Shown one piece after another: positions 1 to 12,000 of a DNA stretch of 64,000 bases. The notes beneath the pieces were generated by a model. It did no database searches. It saw nothing but the letters and a program-made list of their open reading frames with translations, and was not told where the DNA came from. Source of the DNA: Tulasnella sp. 424 (Eukaryota > Basidiomycota > Agaricomycetes > Cantharellales > Tulasnellaceae); NCBI GenBank assembly GCA_019633425.1, contig WSUB01000019.1, positions 296,434 through 360,433 on the forward strand. The letters are read 5' to 3'. A program made the translations under genes and the position numbers. How positions within the stretch are numbered: position 1 is the first letter of the stretch; the number at the start of each line of letters is the position of its first letter.

Positions 1-1351
1 ACTCGCAAGTGTCTCCCTCGAACGCTGCTCCTGGAAGCCGACCCGGTACAAGCTCTGGCTTCGCTGCTGGCTCCGCGGCTCCTGTTAGTGTCAGGTCACT
101 GCCAAACTTCCCCTCCATCAGCGAAGCACTGGGCATCGACTCTAAGCCCCCAGCCACCGCCGACGGTTCTGGTGCTGGAGACTCGAACGCTTCTGCTGGC
201 CCTCCGTCCTCTCAAAGCGGCGCTGCTGCTGGAACATCTTCCTCCCCGCATCGCCAAGCTGCGATCGAAGCGTGGAGATGGTTCGAAGATCATTTGGATG
301 GACTCTTGGAGAGTGTACGGGGTTGGAAGTTCGATCAGTTTGAGATCCACGTGCGGGCCTTTTGGGCGAGTTTGAGTGGGGATTATCGGGAAGCCGTTCA
401 TACTCCTGCTGTTGCTAGTCTGGTTGTGACAGCCAATGCTGTGGTTTATGACGTGAGTGCTGTGCCGGGTTGTGAAAGGCTTGGCACGAGACTGATGGAT
501 TTTTGGTGATGTAGGAAATCCTCGAAATCCTCCGGACCCAGATGCTCGCCTCTATCCCTCCTCATTCCCTCGCTAGCCTCCGTAAGCTAGCCGAGAAGAT
601 GGAGAAGATACTCCTGCTTGCGCTTGAAGGGTACGACAACACCTTTGTCGAACCAAAAGTAGAGCTCGGCACCCGCTTCGGCCACCTGGTCCTCCGCTTC
701 CTCGACATGTATCAAGTCACTCGAGACCTCACCTCCGTCCTATCCAACGCTCAACAAGTCGCTGACATGCGCCGTGCATGGTCCGAAGTCGACTTTGAGT
801 TAGTCCGAAACCAGGCCGCTTTGATGTGCAACTGCCGGCACGAAGATCTTCAGCAGCTGCTCGAAGTCAGCTTTGTGGCTGTTTTGGATGGATTGGTTGC
901 CAACGCTCAGCTTGGTGGTCTGGTCGGACGCAGCGAACCCGTGAGGGACATCATGAATTGGGCCGATATGTGCTACGAGAGGCTGATGGGCAGGGCAAGT
1001 GGTGGTGCTGATGGAGAGGAAAAGTCTACGATGAGCTCGAGGAGTGTTTTGATTCGGTGGGGATATGTGACGAGTCAGGTTATGAGGGACTTGGTATGTG
1101 GACTGGTCGCTCCGAATACGGCTGCATGCTGACAGGCGACGATCTCCTAGACAATCCGAAGCGATCCTTCATCTGGACATTTCCAGGGTTTGAAGCTCTT
1201 CCTCGACGATTGGATCGCTTTCAACGTCCTTCCAAGCATCGCCCTCTCAACCAACTCGGTGCAAGCTTCTGTGGAGCCAGTGATGCAACAACAATACCTC
1301 GCTCTCAGTCCCATGCCTGGACAGGAGTTCACTGGCGCCGCTAAAGAATAA
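1..1351 (+). CDS. RFX-family transcription regulator, C-terminal part (5' end off window)
   Basis: The reading frame is open to the left edge, so the gene starts outside the window. Three exons fit: 3-452, 515-1093 and 1151-1351, with introns 453-514 (GTGAGT...TAG) and 1094-1150 (GTATGT...TAG). A Ser/Ala/Pro-rich stretch is followed by a helical region with the motifs VVYDEILEILRTQM, CNCRHEDLQQLLEVSF and GLKLFLDDWIAFNVL. To my recollection this matches the conserved region downstream of the winged-helix domain in fungal RFX1/Crt1-type proteins, which repress or activate DNA-damage and cell-cycle genes. The DNA-binding domain itself is not in the window, so the family call rests on the C-terminal half alone. 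The protein ends in FTGAAKE. Confidence 0.7.
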
Positions 1352-1353
1352 AC

Positions 1354-2360
1354 TTGGCTTACTAATCAACGTTCATGGTGAATAAAATACTCAGAGGTCG
1401 CGAAACAAACTGAACCCGACTCCGAGTCGGCCCCGTCGACTCTGCCCTAACAGTAAATGATCTAACATCCAACGCCCGTCTAATATCGGTCTCTATAGAT
1501 CTCCATGCTGCACCATCATGAATATCTCGTAACCGTTTATCCAGAGGGGTTTGTTGAAGCCACTCTTCCCTTGTGAAGGGGGCCTGCGGGCCCATATAGG
1601 CCTCTCTCCGCCAGTGTTCAGTTTCCTCGGCTTCTCCTGGACAAAGGAGAAGTCGTTGGATATACCCGATAAGGGATGCATACGGAAGAAGCTTCTGTGG
1701 CGTGCGTTTAAGGCGATTGCGTGAGGTCTCGTACATCGTTTGTTGAATACAAGACGCCTTCACAGCCTTCTCGCGTGCAGTCTGTTGAGCTAAGTTCGCG
1801 CATGTAGAGCTCGAAGGGAAGCTGAGGTAGAGAATGATCCTGTAACAAGTGCTTCCAGTCGATCCTTGTCTGAGATACACAAGGCAGGTGAACCGCCGTT
1901 GGGGGCAGCTCCTTTGGGGGTTGAAAGTCGGAAGTCGGCATCGAAGTCGGGATCATAAACATCATCCTTCTCGGCCTGGGTGGCTCCCGGAGACAGAGCC
2001 ATTTCGTAGACTCACAGTGACGCGCATAGTACTATCACGCCTTTCCCAGGTCGGTAGTGTTGCTAGTGGTGCTGCCGCTGACGCATTCAAGTTGGGTCGG
2101 CTGGAGAGGAGCTCCGGAGTCTCGGCACCTCAACCTTAGAAAACCCAGCAGGAGGGGTTCCCAAAGGGATGCATGGGTAGATCGATTGGCCTGTGCCTGC
2201 TTTCGGAGCAGCTCCAGTCATTTGCGTTTCTCCTCTTCCTGAATGTGACGGTTGACCGTGGTCCGTTTGAGTCGACCATGACGCCTTACTACCTTTGCAT
2301 TTTGAGCATGGGCACGGTTTTGAAGAGGCCTGGAAGGAGTCTCTGAGCAACATAGGATTT
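1354..2360 (-). pseudogene. Relic of a Tnp2-type (CACTA/EnSpm-like) transposase, N-terminal part
   Basis: Reading leftward, the fragments are collinear with the start of basidiomycete Tnp2 proteins. A zinc-binding-like CPCSKCKG motif lies near 2310. It is followed in another frame by RTTVNRHIQEEEKR, so a frameshift lies between them. Next come a diverged acidic linker and then YASLIGYIQRLLLCPG, LRDIHDGAAWRSI and FTMNVD. In intact elements the last motif usually reads NVDWF. Here the codon after NVD is TAG, as if TGG had mutated, and TAA follows. At least two frame changes and a nonsense codon separate the pieces, and no downstream catalytic part is present. I see no terminal inverted repeats or target-site duplication. 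It is a dead, truncated element. Confidence 0.6.
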
Positions 2361-2946
2361 TATTGAGCATTTCTCTGGACATACCATGGTGGGAGCTGGG
2401 CAGGAGGCTGGCCTGTCGGGGAGCTCTTCGAGTCTGGACTCTGGACTGTCGCTGCTTAGGGTCCCGGTGCACGTACTACCTCATATCTCAGCTGTATTTC
2501 CAATTTCGAGGTATGTCTTTCCTTTGACAATGAAGGTACAATAGCTTATAGTATAGACAAACCCAAGATATGCTTGTCCGTTTCTATGCTTTTGCTACAT
2601 CACGTATGGAAAGTATATCATATAGACTGAATTTGGTAAGCCTTATGGACAGCTCAAAATTTAGGGTAAATTATAAATCGCGGTGCTTATGCGGTTTAGC
2701 TATCGCGTTGTATTTCCCTCGTCAGCCTATACCCAAATATCGAACTATTTCTACCCCCCTATCACCCGAGTGGACGTGCGCCAACCATCCATACCAAAAT
2801 CCTCTGGAAGAAAGGTCAAACTCATCAATCTGCATTGCATTGTGGATCAAGATGCCTGGCTCGGCATAGTTTTTAACGAGTACAAATGAACACCTCAAGA
2901 CATATGAACAAATAGTGTGAGACTCGAAATGATCGCCTAGGCTAAC
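2361..2946. other. AT-richer intergenic stretch
   Basis: This lies between the Tnp2 relic and the 3' end of PPN1. It is AT-richer than its surroundings, with several short frames in both directions that show no conserved motif. It may be further decayed transposon DNA plus the PPN1 3' UTR. Confidence 0.5.
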
Positions 2947-3629
2947 TTAATCCTCCTCCCCTCCGAGATACATGAACGATACGAAACGACGGAAGAGCTT
3001 CTTCTTCCGGCCCAGTCGCCGTGCCAACCTACAGTTATCATTTAGCGGGACAATCGAGGAACTAAACGACGGAAACACGTACTTGATCCACGACGAAATC
3101 GTCAAATCCTTCAGCTCGTATGGCGTATACCGAGACGTCATGTCCTTCGGAATCGAACTCATATTCTTTAGCGGGTCTGGGAGCAGGCGTTGTGGGACCG
3201 GGTAGTCTGTCGCAGGGACAAGCGAGGAGAGCGGGTAGGTCATGTATTCCACCTCGAAGCGTGGTGGGTGCGATTTGTTCGAGTTGTCCAAGTCAGGAAG
3301 GTACCACTAAGAACGGAGCGTGCAAGAATGGTCAGCGATAGGAGCGCAAAGGTGCAGAGATTGTCGAACCTGGGTATAGCCGAGTGGAGTCCACAGCCTG
3401 TTCCTTCGACTAGGAGAACGCTTGCTGGCATGCCGAGGCTTTTTGAAGATGCATTCCTCCCTGTCTCGGTTCTTCTTCAACGTGCAGTCAATCTTGTCGG
3501 GGTCGTGCCTAGGCAAGAAATGATGAACAACGGGTATGAGCCCAACTAGGTCGGAGGGTACATACCGATGCCCGTGGTGCCGTTTGCTTCCCTTCTTCTT
3601 CTTGTCTGGCTCGCTCTCCACGTCTTCCT

Positions 3630-3661
<32 letters not shown>

Positions 3662-5798
3662 TCTTCATCCTCGTCTTCGTCCTCTGGACTTGCTTCCTCC
3701 TTGAAAAGCTCTTCATCTTCCCCTACCACGCCGTTGGATGGTGTCCAGTGGGTTACATTGTATGTGAAGACCCGCACGCTGGGAAGATACGCGGGAACGA
3801 TAGCAGGCCCAACATTCACGACGGCATAATCATCGTAGTTGATGGCCTCCGTCTCATTGTCCTTCGATCTGTGCGGCGGTAACGAACGGAAGTCCTTTCG
3901 CAATGTCTTTGCCAGAGAATACCGTTTCTTTGCAGTGGTCGACCATGAGAAGGACGTGATCTTGTCCCAGAGTTGTGACAGAAGGGAGGGATCGGAAACT
4001 CCGTGGTGAAGCTCATGCGCGTCTATCCAGAAGAACTAAAGAAAGGAGTAATAGTTAGCCGGGCCGAAATGATCAGGAGACACTTCACGCACGTGATCAA
4101 CGTTCATGTGCCCGAAGATGTGTCCAACAATGGTATCTTGAAAGCGGAGAGCCAGCTACGCCCAACCCGTCCGTCAGCTCGTATCATAGATTTGGAGAGT
4201 AAGAGACCGCACCTGTCCATAACCCAAGTAGCATTCGGGGTAGTAATTGCCCATCGTCGGAGGCACGTGTCCGATGATCCATACTTGCATCTTCCGCTTC
4301 CTAAACTGACGGAGCTGAACTTCCAGCCAATTAAGCTGAAGTCTTCCTGGATCATCGGTACCCTTCTTTTCCGGACAACCGTCCACAGCTAAGGATTGCG
4401 TGATACGAAGAGGAAGGTCGTTAGATAACCGGTCGCTCCAACATCCCAAGCGTGCGCACCTTTGTTGGAGTCGTAGAAATACAGTGTGTTCAAGCTGATA
4501 ACGGCTACATGATGTCGATTGTCAGCCTTGAGGAGGATCAAGGGTTGACATTGTACTGTCTTACCAAGTTGATTGGGGATAATCTCCTTGGCGTAATATG
4601 CGCCTCTCAAGAAGACTGAGGTCTCGTCGAACGGTACAATGTTCTTCCAGATGTCGGCGTACTCGTGCGTTACTTCGTTCGGGCCCGGGTACATGATATT
4701 GTGAGCTAAGTAAGGTTGAAGTTCGGTAAATTAGCTCTCCGCGAGAAGTGTTGTGTGAGAAGCGGTCGTGTGCTCACGATACATATCGTTGTTACCTAAT
4801 CGGGCATATAGGCAACGAGTGAGTGGAGTGCTTTTTTCTCGATGGCGGGAAGCGCCAAAGAAGGTGATTGCGATCAACTTACCGAGACTGACGACGATGG
4901 GGACCTTTCGTTTGCTGTTGTGAAAGACGGATTCCATCTGGGCGGTTGTTCGCCGGTTGAGGGTGAAGATCTCTTCAGCCGTTCGAGGAATTTCATGATC
5001 GATATCGTGCCTAGGACAAAGACGTCAATTCCAGCTAACGTGATACCGGACATGGCCCGGCTATCGCAAGGCCGTCGCTCTTCTCACCTTGCACTGTCTC
5101 CAGTCCCTGCAAGAACCCAGGTCAATTAGCACTCCGCCATCCGCGAACACTCCGCTAAGTTGAACTTACAGATCACAAAGTCGAGCTTGTCTGCCCACTC
5201 CTCGTCAAGCCAGTTCATTGTCAAGTTGACAAGCGAGTCTGGAGAATCGCATGATTCCCTGTGTGATAAGATGTTATGGTCATGAAGCCGATCATCGCAG
5301 ACGACTCGTGCGCTAAGAGGGCACGCCGAGGGGGGTAAATTACTCACGTATATGGAGTTCCCCAGAATCCAGCCTTCTCTCGCTCTCTCCTAGGTTTCTT
5401 CCGATGACACGAGGTGGAGAGGCGACCTTTGGGGACGTACCACGGATCAGGGTGGATATCGGTTATGTGCAGGAATTGCTGTCGGGAGTGATGGAGACGA
5501 TGGTCAGGCGCAGGTCCAAGTCTAAATGACGATGGCCGAGGCAAAAGTCAAAAGCTTTTGTACGTACACCGTGCAGTTTCTTTGGGGCTATAGGTCGTAC
5601 GACATGTCAGAGAGCAGTTCAGAGGGCACGGTGAGGAGAGAGAGAGATGTGCGTACAGGCTAGCTCGGTGGCTGCTGCTGTCGATCGGTCTTCGATCGAG
5701 AATGGCGCTTGCAGCGCGTCCCCGCCTGTTCTTGGTTGTAGCGGAGAGGCCGCCACGAGCGACAACGCCGACGGAACGAGAATAAGTAGCTGAAGCAT
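2947..5798 (-). CDS. PPN1: Vacuolar endopolyphosphatase (PPN1-like metallophosphoesterase)
   Basis: This enzyme cleaves internal phosphoanhydride bonds of long polyphosphate chains, typically in the vacuole lumen. The calcineurin-like metal-binding motifs appear in order once introns are removed: DIHPDP (near 5450), GDSARHD (joined across an intron near 5080), SLGNNDMYPHNIMYPGPN (4700-4790), IGHVPP (near 4270) and GHMNVDH (near 4100). I place the start at 5798, where MLQLLILVPSALSLVAAS gives a signal peptide or anchor. Splicing from there through ELASPKKLHG into the catalytic domain keeps frame. About ten short introns are implied. The C-terminal half holds a long Asp/Glu tract, then a Lys/His-rich stretch, then the family's conserved tail (YAPYEL-like YTPYELKDLTISSW). 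The identification is secure; individual splice sites are by eye. Confidence 0.88.
3622..3690. repeat. GTC/ATC trinucleotide microsatellite inside PPN1
   Basis: A run of CGT/CAT-type triplets on the + strand encodes the Asp/Glu tract of PPN1 on the minus strand. Read on the + strand it gives an artefactual poly-Ser frame. The tract is likely length-variable between strains. Confidence 0.85.
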
Positions 5799-6274
5799 TA
5801 AAGGGAGTCGGTTTGAGTGGTCAAGGGGATCGTGGTGGGTCGTAAGTGGAGTCGCCAGTGGCGAGCACCGGTGAAGAAAAGGGCGAAGGTGATGGTGGTC
5901 TGAAATGAAATTGGAGGAGAGGAGAGGAGAGAGGATGAGAGGAAGAGAGAAAGAAAAAAGATTGTCGCTGTGTGAGTTGATGGCTTAGTGGAGCCGATAA
6001 GCTTGAGGTGATATCGGCGTTGCGTTGGTTATGAGCTGCCTCTTGCAGGCGCTGCTCTCAAGAGCAGTGGGAGACTTAGGAGAAGACATGCACGTTCGCT
6101 ACCCTCAGGGTACTCATTTTGGCGGGAGTGACATCAAACAAGGTCCCCGCACAACTCAAACCCCTATCCCGACCTCAAGGTCCTCTGCAAACGTTCTTCA
6201 ACTGCAAGTTTCATGTTGGCGAGTATAGAGGACAAGGGTTCAGGACAGGGGGTTATCGAGGAGCCCCGATATTC
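5799..6274. other. PPN1 promoter region with AG-rich tract
   Basis: This is the upstream region of PPN1 (transcribed leftward) and the 3' flank of the broken gene to its right. A purine-rich GAGAG/GGAGA tract runs from about 5905 to 5960, which is CT-rich on the PPN1 coding strand. Such pyrimidine-rich leaders are common just upstream of fungal transcription starts. I see no gene. Confidence 0.5.
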
Positions 6275-7165
6275 TTAGGACATCCAACCTTCCACTATGT
6301 CGGGATCCGAGTCGCGTGCAGCATATCAATGCAATGTCGCTCCTCTGACAGGCCAATCGATGTCAGTATAAAAATATCATGCGGATGTGGGGAATAAACG
6401 CACCAATAATGCACTGTTTCAACGCGCTCAGCTGCTTCTCCATACGCTCATCAGCTTCCTCTCCAGCAGCACGATCAAACTGCGCGATCCTCTCAACGAG
6501 TTCCTGGAGACCAAATTGCGAACCGAGGTTAGTGAGATGGTCTCAAGCAACCTCAAGGCCTTTTAATCCGAGGTCGCTGAGCTGGTTCGACATGCCTTGC
6601 ATCTTTGCTGCTCCGTGTAGATAGCCACCCATGCGTTGCGAATACGATCGTTGGTAGCCGCACGTTCCTCTTGAAACTTGCAATAGAGATCTTGTCTAAC
6701 GGAAAGCTCTTGTCAGGTGGCATTCTTAAACGGTCTTCGTGTTAAGCTTGCGAACATCTCGTTCATGGAGTCTGCGATACCCCTGGCGTGTTCAGTGACC
6801 TAAAGTAAACAGGAGAAATCAAAGAGTGCTCTCTCTTTCGTAGATACAGGACCTTACGGTGTTTTCAAAGGTTAGCTTGGATTTACGCAGAAACTCGACT
6901 TCCTTCTTCTTACGCGACCGTGCTTGGTCATCTGCCGGGATGGGGTTGGAATTCACGCCGTGCTATCTCAACACGAGCCCATGGGCACACCTTTGTACTT
7001 TTGTAGCAGCTTGATAAGCGTTCCAGATGCTCTGGAATCCCATCAATGGCGTGCTAAACATGAGAGGGTCGTGTGCCGAATCACTCACGCGTCGTCATCC
7101 TCATTGGAAACTTGAGACAGCTGAATATCTTCGTCGACGACTTTCTTGGACCGTGCTGGTGCCAT
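6275..7165 (-). pseudogene. Broken gene for a small coiled-coil protein of unknown function
   Basis: The start ATG at 7165 gives MAPARSKKVVDEDIQLSQVS. It splices into a segment with PLMGFQSIWNAYQAATKVQ and then a Lys/Glu-rich helical part (RSRKKKEVEFLRKSKLTFEN, VTEHARGIADSMNEMFASL, QEERAATNDRIRNAWVAIY, LVERIAQFDRAAGEEADERM). It ends with VEGWMS and a stop at 6275. The frame is interrupted by an in-frame TAG after the KVQR segment, by an in-frame TGA before QELSVRQD, and by a one-base loss near EQQ/MQGMS. Good splice signals (for example CTAAC...CTCCAG near 6500) survive elsewhere, so this looks like a recently dead or mis-sequenced gene. A 36-bp intron could explain the TAG, but not the other two lesions. 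The family is not recognised. Confidence 0.5.
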
Positions 7166-7335
7166 GACTTTAACGAGCGGGTTTACTGCAGGAAAGATAA
7201 GGAATGGGTGGAGGTGCAACGTCCGAAACAGGAAGCGGACTTTGTTTTGTCGTTTGGTTTTCGCCCTTCTCACGTCATTCATCCTCCAGCGCCACCAAAC
7301 ATCCACGACCACGCTTTCCCTCATCCCGTCCTTTG

Positions 7336-8912
7336 ATGGACACCGGGTCAGCTTCAACGTCAAAGAGGAAAAGGGAGGACAACAAAGCAGTAAGTGACCT
7401 TTTACGATGCTTATTTCAATTCTCCGAACTTACGCGGCCCGGCGATTTCCTTCAAGCCAGGTGTTCCCACCAGCAATGTTCAAAACAAATGGATTACGCC
7501 GTCGTTTGATGCTGCATCTCCGGAAAAGAAGAAGCCCAAATCCATGATCAAGGTCTCCGCGACCGCTGCTCCGTCATTTCGAATGAAGGATGCTCCGACG
7601 ACTCCCAAACCTCTGGCCGTCGCGACCGCTTCACCGACGCTTGGTGGTGGCCCTAAATTCCCAGCGTTCAAGCCCCCAGCTGCAGCAAGCTCGAGTAGTA
7701 GCACGAACAACGCTGATACACCCGGCCGAGGGGCTGCACTTTCGTCACTGCAACACCGTTTCGGCCCACCCAAACAACCGAATCCCTCCACTCCAATCAA
7801 AAAGGAAGTCAAACCGCTTCTACCACCCGCTTTCCCTTTCACTGCATCATCAACAACCAAAACCGCCCCTCGTGCATCAACTTCCTCCAAACCGTTGGAC
7901 CAAACGCCGCTCACCACCCTGCTCGCTACGATTACGGCTCCCATCGCGGCGTCGTCGTCTTCAGATGGGCACCCCTCTTCCGACGACGCTCATGCGCAGG
8001 CAAGGACGTCGATTGCGATTCAGGCTAGGGAGCTCATGTTCAAGGCCGAGGAGCAAGAATCGATGCTTGGAGTCGAGGATGAAATGGACGAAATGCTCGT
8101 TGGCTTGAATGTTAGTCCAGAGAAGCCTGACCGGAGGGGTAAGCGAAGAGGCTTTATAAGGTGGGTCGGATCTATCAGATTTGCATTCCCTGCCGTGATG
8201 CTGATCGTCTCGTTCCACCCACTTGCGTAGAAACGGTCTGGCAGAACGAGCTTCCCATCTGATCACCCGCGCCCAAAACGACTTTTCCCTCTGGTCCCAT
8301 GACCTTGCCAGCTCTCTCTCCAATACGCCAGATATCCGCACGTACACTGCTCCTCGCCAGCGTAAACCCGTTAAACCGATCCCTCCAGACCTCCGACTCG
8401 TAATCACGGAAACGCTGACTCCGTTCCACACCAAGGACTTCGCCCGGCCATATCGAATGACCGGTCCTCCTCCATCGTACTGCCTCGCACGATGCAAGAT
8501 CAAGGATACCGACGTCGAGGACCTCCTCGTCCTCTTCTCCTTTGCCTCAACTCCAGGACACGGATACCCTGTCCAGTCCATATCCTCCCCGAGGGGTCTT
8601 GAAGAGGGAGCTGAAGTTTTAGTGTGGAAACCATGGATTGACGTCGATCTGGACCACCATATACCATCAAAACCGGAGGCGCCGGAGCCCGTTGACGACG
8701 ACATCAAGCTAATTCCTCGGCCTGGCACAATAGAACAGGATGACAATGGAGATCCGTTTATGGAAGATATAGATACACGACCGACTACTCCTACAAATGA
8801 AAACGACAGGAAGATGGTGAAAGCAAAGATGCTTTCGCTTTTGGAAGAGAGAGGGGAAACGAGTGCTCGGAGGAGGGCGATGTTGTGTTCGCGGTTTTTG
8901 GTGAAGAGATGA
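7336..8912 (+). CDS. Conserved-looking hypothetical protein, 479 aa
   Basis: Exons are 7336-7389, 7457-8160 and 8231-8912, with introns 7390-7456 (GTAAGT...AAG) and 8161-8230 (GTGGGT...TAG). The total divides by three. The start MDTGSASTSKRKRED carries a basic, NLS-like cluster. The first half is Ser/Thr/Pro/Ala-rich and probably disordered. A helical segment near residues 215-250 (ARELMFKAEEQES...EDEMDEMLVGLN) precedes a more ordered C-terminal part containing NGLAERASHLITRAQNDFSL, LVITETLTPFHT and SYCLARCKI. I do not recognise a domain. The gene is divergent from the broken gene to its left, with only 170 bp between start codons, so they share a promoter region. Confidence 0.7.
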
Positions 8913-9000
8913 TATACAACTTATTAAATACTAATAGTCCCTTAAAGTCCGTACAAATAATTGAAGTGACGTCCGCTCCCAGGAGTCTTGCAAGCTACCA

Positions 9001-12000
9001 CTACGGGGTGAGCGCGCTGAACATCTCGTCGTCGACTGTCAAGGAGAGCGCAAGTTGTTAGCTGTCATGTTTCGAAGTAAAAATTGCTCTTTCAACTCAC
9101 AGATCAACGGTTGCAACTGCTCCATCGTGGGCCTCTCCTCGGGATCTTGCTTCCAGCACGCTTCCAACACCTCCCAGAAGCGATTATCCAGTGGAAGCTC
9201 TGGGTAGTTTTCCCGAGCGGGAGTCTTTCCTAGCGCGATGTCTTGTATCACTTTCACGTCGTTGGTGCAGTTGTAGAACGGGATACGACCAGTGAGGATT
9301 TCGAGCGACAGCGATGCGAATGCCCAGACATCAGTTGCGAGGGTCCTCACCGGAACATCCGAACTGAGGAGTTCTATAGAACATTAGGAATTAGCTCTCG
9401 AACCCACTTGTAAGACGGACTTATCATTGGCAACGTACCAGGTGCACACCATTTCAACGTCCCAACTGCCGCATTCGACGACGTCGATGACATGGTCTGG
9501 CAGTCCATCAAGAAAGTTGACATTCCGAAATCACACAACGCCGCATCTCCCTCTTTGTCGATCAATACGTTCCCGCCTTTCAAATCTCCATGAACCACAG
9601 GCGGGCGCTGAGAATGAAGGTACAACAGCCCTTTAGCCACTTGCCTCACCAACTTCCGCCGATCGGCGAAATGATGCTTCGTGAGATACGTCAAGACGTC
9701 GCCATTCTCCATCCACCTCGAAATGATCGCGGGCGTGCCATCTTCTTCCAACGAGTACCCGCGTAATGGCACGATGTTCGGGTGGTCGAGTTTGCTCCAG
9801 ATTGACGTTTCGCGAGCCATTCGCTTATGCATTCGGTTGATGGGGCAGCTGCCTGATTGGACTCGGACTGCTCTAAGGACTTTGATAGCTACGTCTTCCT
9901 CGTGGTCCGAGTCGAGCCGGGGTTTGAATTTTCCTTTCCAGACATCGCTGTACCCTCCTCGTGCGCAGGCGGGTTCGGGCCTTCGTCTGACGAGACCTGT
10001 CAAGCATCGAACGAGCGAGGAAGATGGCGGGGATGAAGAACTAGAGGATAACGTGGCGTCGGGAGAGTCAAATACGTTTTCGGTCGGGGGAGATGGTGGT
10101 GATACGGTGATTGAGATGGATGGTCTGATCGAAAGTGAGGGTAGATCCGAAGGAACAATGTCTTCGGTTATGTTGAAGGGTGGCAGTGGCACAATATGGT
10201 TCGTGCCTTGGGAGGTGGGCTGGACGAGGGGAGTCGTTCCGAGGATCTCACTCTCGTCAATAGCGTCATAAGCGACTGGGCTCTCCCCAGCTGCCCTAGC
10301 TTCCGTCTCGATGTTCAGGAGAGGAGGCCATTCCAAGTCAAGTTCGGCAGAATTGAGGTCCTCGTCGACGTATTCAATGTCGTCCGAGTCCAAATCCACC
10401 AACGTCGTGACCGGAGAAGACGTGATACTGACAGATAGAGGCTCTGCGGTTATGGGAGCCGTTGCCGCTGCGTAAGAGGGCAGAACGTCTTCCGAGGGTT
10501 CGGCAATCACAAAAGGCGTAGGAGGGAGAGGTCGGGAAGGTCCAGTGGAAACCAAACTGACAGACGATCGAGTCACCCGCCAAAGTTGAGTAAAACGCTG
10601 CTTCTCGGGGGGTAGGATAGGTGGAGTCGTTTGTCCCGCTGCGACGGTATACAGCCTAGACCAGTCGACAGGATTGGGTGGGGTAGGAAGGGGGCGACTG
10701 AACCGGGAGGATTGCTGCTGCTGCTAATGAATAAAACCGAAATTGTCAGGACACAGTGACGGGTTCACTTTGAAGGAAATTGATGAACACACATTGCTCG
10801 CCCTGCGGTACCTAAGTTCATCCTTCTCGTCCCGCGGATAAGACCGGTCAGGTGTTTCATCCGGGTTAAGGATAGTATAGGCTGGGGGTTCTAGTGGTTG
10901 ACTCTTCTCCTGGACTTCGACGCGAGGTGGCCTTGCGGGCTGTCAACCAATCCCCATCAGTACTGTGAGATGCGGGGTGCCTATATGGACCGAGGGACGT
11001 ACTGCTGGAGCATCTTCCAAGTTATCGAGAGGCCCCTTCTCGACGGTTGAAGAGATAGAGTTTCTAAAGGCGTCTGCCGTCCTTCCTAAGAGGTCGACAT
11101 CTCCTAGATCTTGAAAGCCGTATAACAAGCGCATAACCTCTTCATTGCCTTCGAAGTACGTGGCGACGTCCTTTGAGACATTGGATAAACATTGGCGAAG
11201 GAGGACAATGGCCTGTGCCGAGCATGGTGCGTCAGTCCCCGGCATCCTCAGTTGCAAGCAACACGAATGAACTTACCCTCAGTACCTGGCCCCAATGTCT
11301 ATTGTTATCGTCGGAAACGAGGGACTCAAGGATCGCTTCCATGATATCAAGAAAGTCGGCTCTGCTCAGTAGTAGTGACGTGAGGCGAAGTCCTTAAGTG
11401 CGCGAATCGAATGGTTGCACTTACGGGCAAGTCGTTTGCCTAGCAATATCCTTGATGTTGTGCATTGCAGAGGTCATATCCACATTGTCCGAGATGGCAG
11501 TTTTGACTTTTTGTCGAACCGTCACTGGTGTACTGTCGACCAGGGTTCGGTTGGAGTTGCTGGACGAGGCTGAGGTTGCGGTCATGTCTGTGCGATTGAG
11601 CTTGCGGAAACCAATCAGTGCACCTCTGCGTCTGAGAAAGGTGCTCGACTCCTTCTGGAGGTTGTCGGTGTTTTCTTGGCGGTGCATGCTTGCTTGGCGC
11701 GAAAGATGCTCGCCTTCCGCATGCGAACGCATGTCGAGAAAGGTTGGCTCGTGGAGCAATGCGGAGATTTTGCGAGCCTCTCGGCGAATTTCGATGGCGC
11801 AGTCCCTCTCGTCTTCAGCGGTGTATTCGTATGTTTCCTTTCCGACGCACAGTTGGGTTAGTTTGCTTATCGGAGTCGTGATGGCAGTCTTTGTTCTTAC
11901 CAAACTCGTCAGGAGTGCGGCATGCGTCTTGCACCAGACGATGAATCGACCAGAGCCTTCTTGCAAGCAGTAGTGCAAGATCATCAAAGCCTGAAGGATA

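Noticed and set aside
3536..3829. Poly-Ser open frame on the + strand
   Set aside because: It is the complement of the Asp/Glu-coding triplet tract of PPN1 and has no independent support.
7480..7944. 154-codon minus frame opposite the hypothetical gene
   Set aside because: It is a shadow of the Ser/Ala/Pro-rich coding strand, which has consistent introns and continues into further exons.
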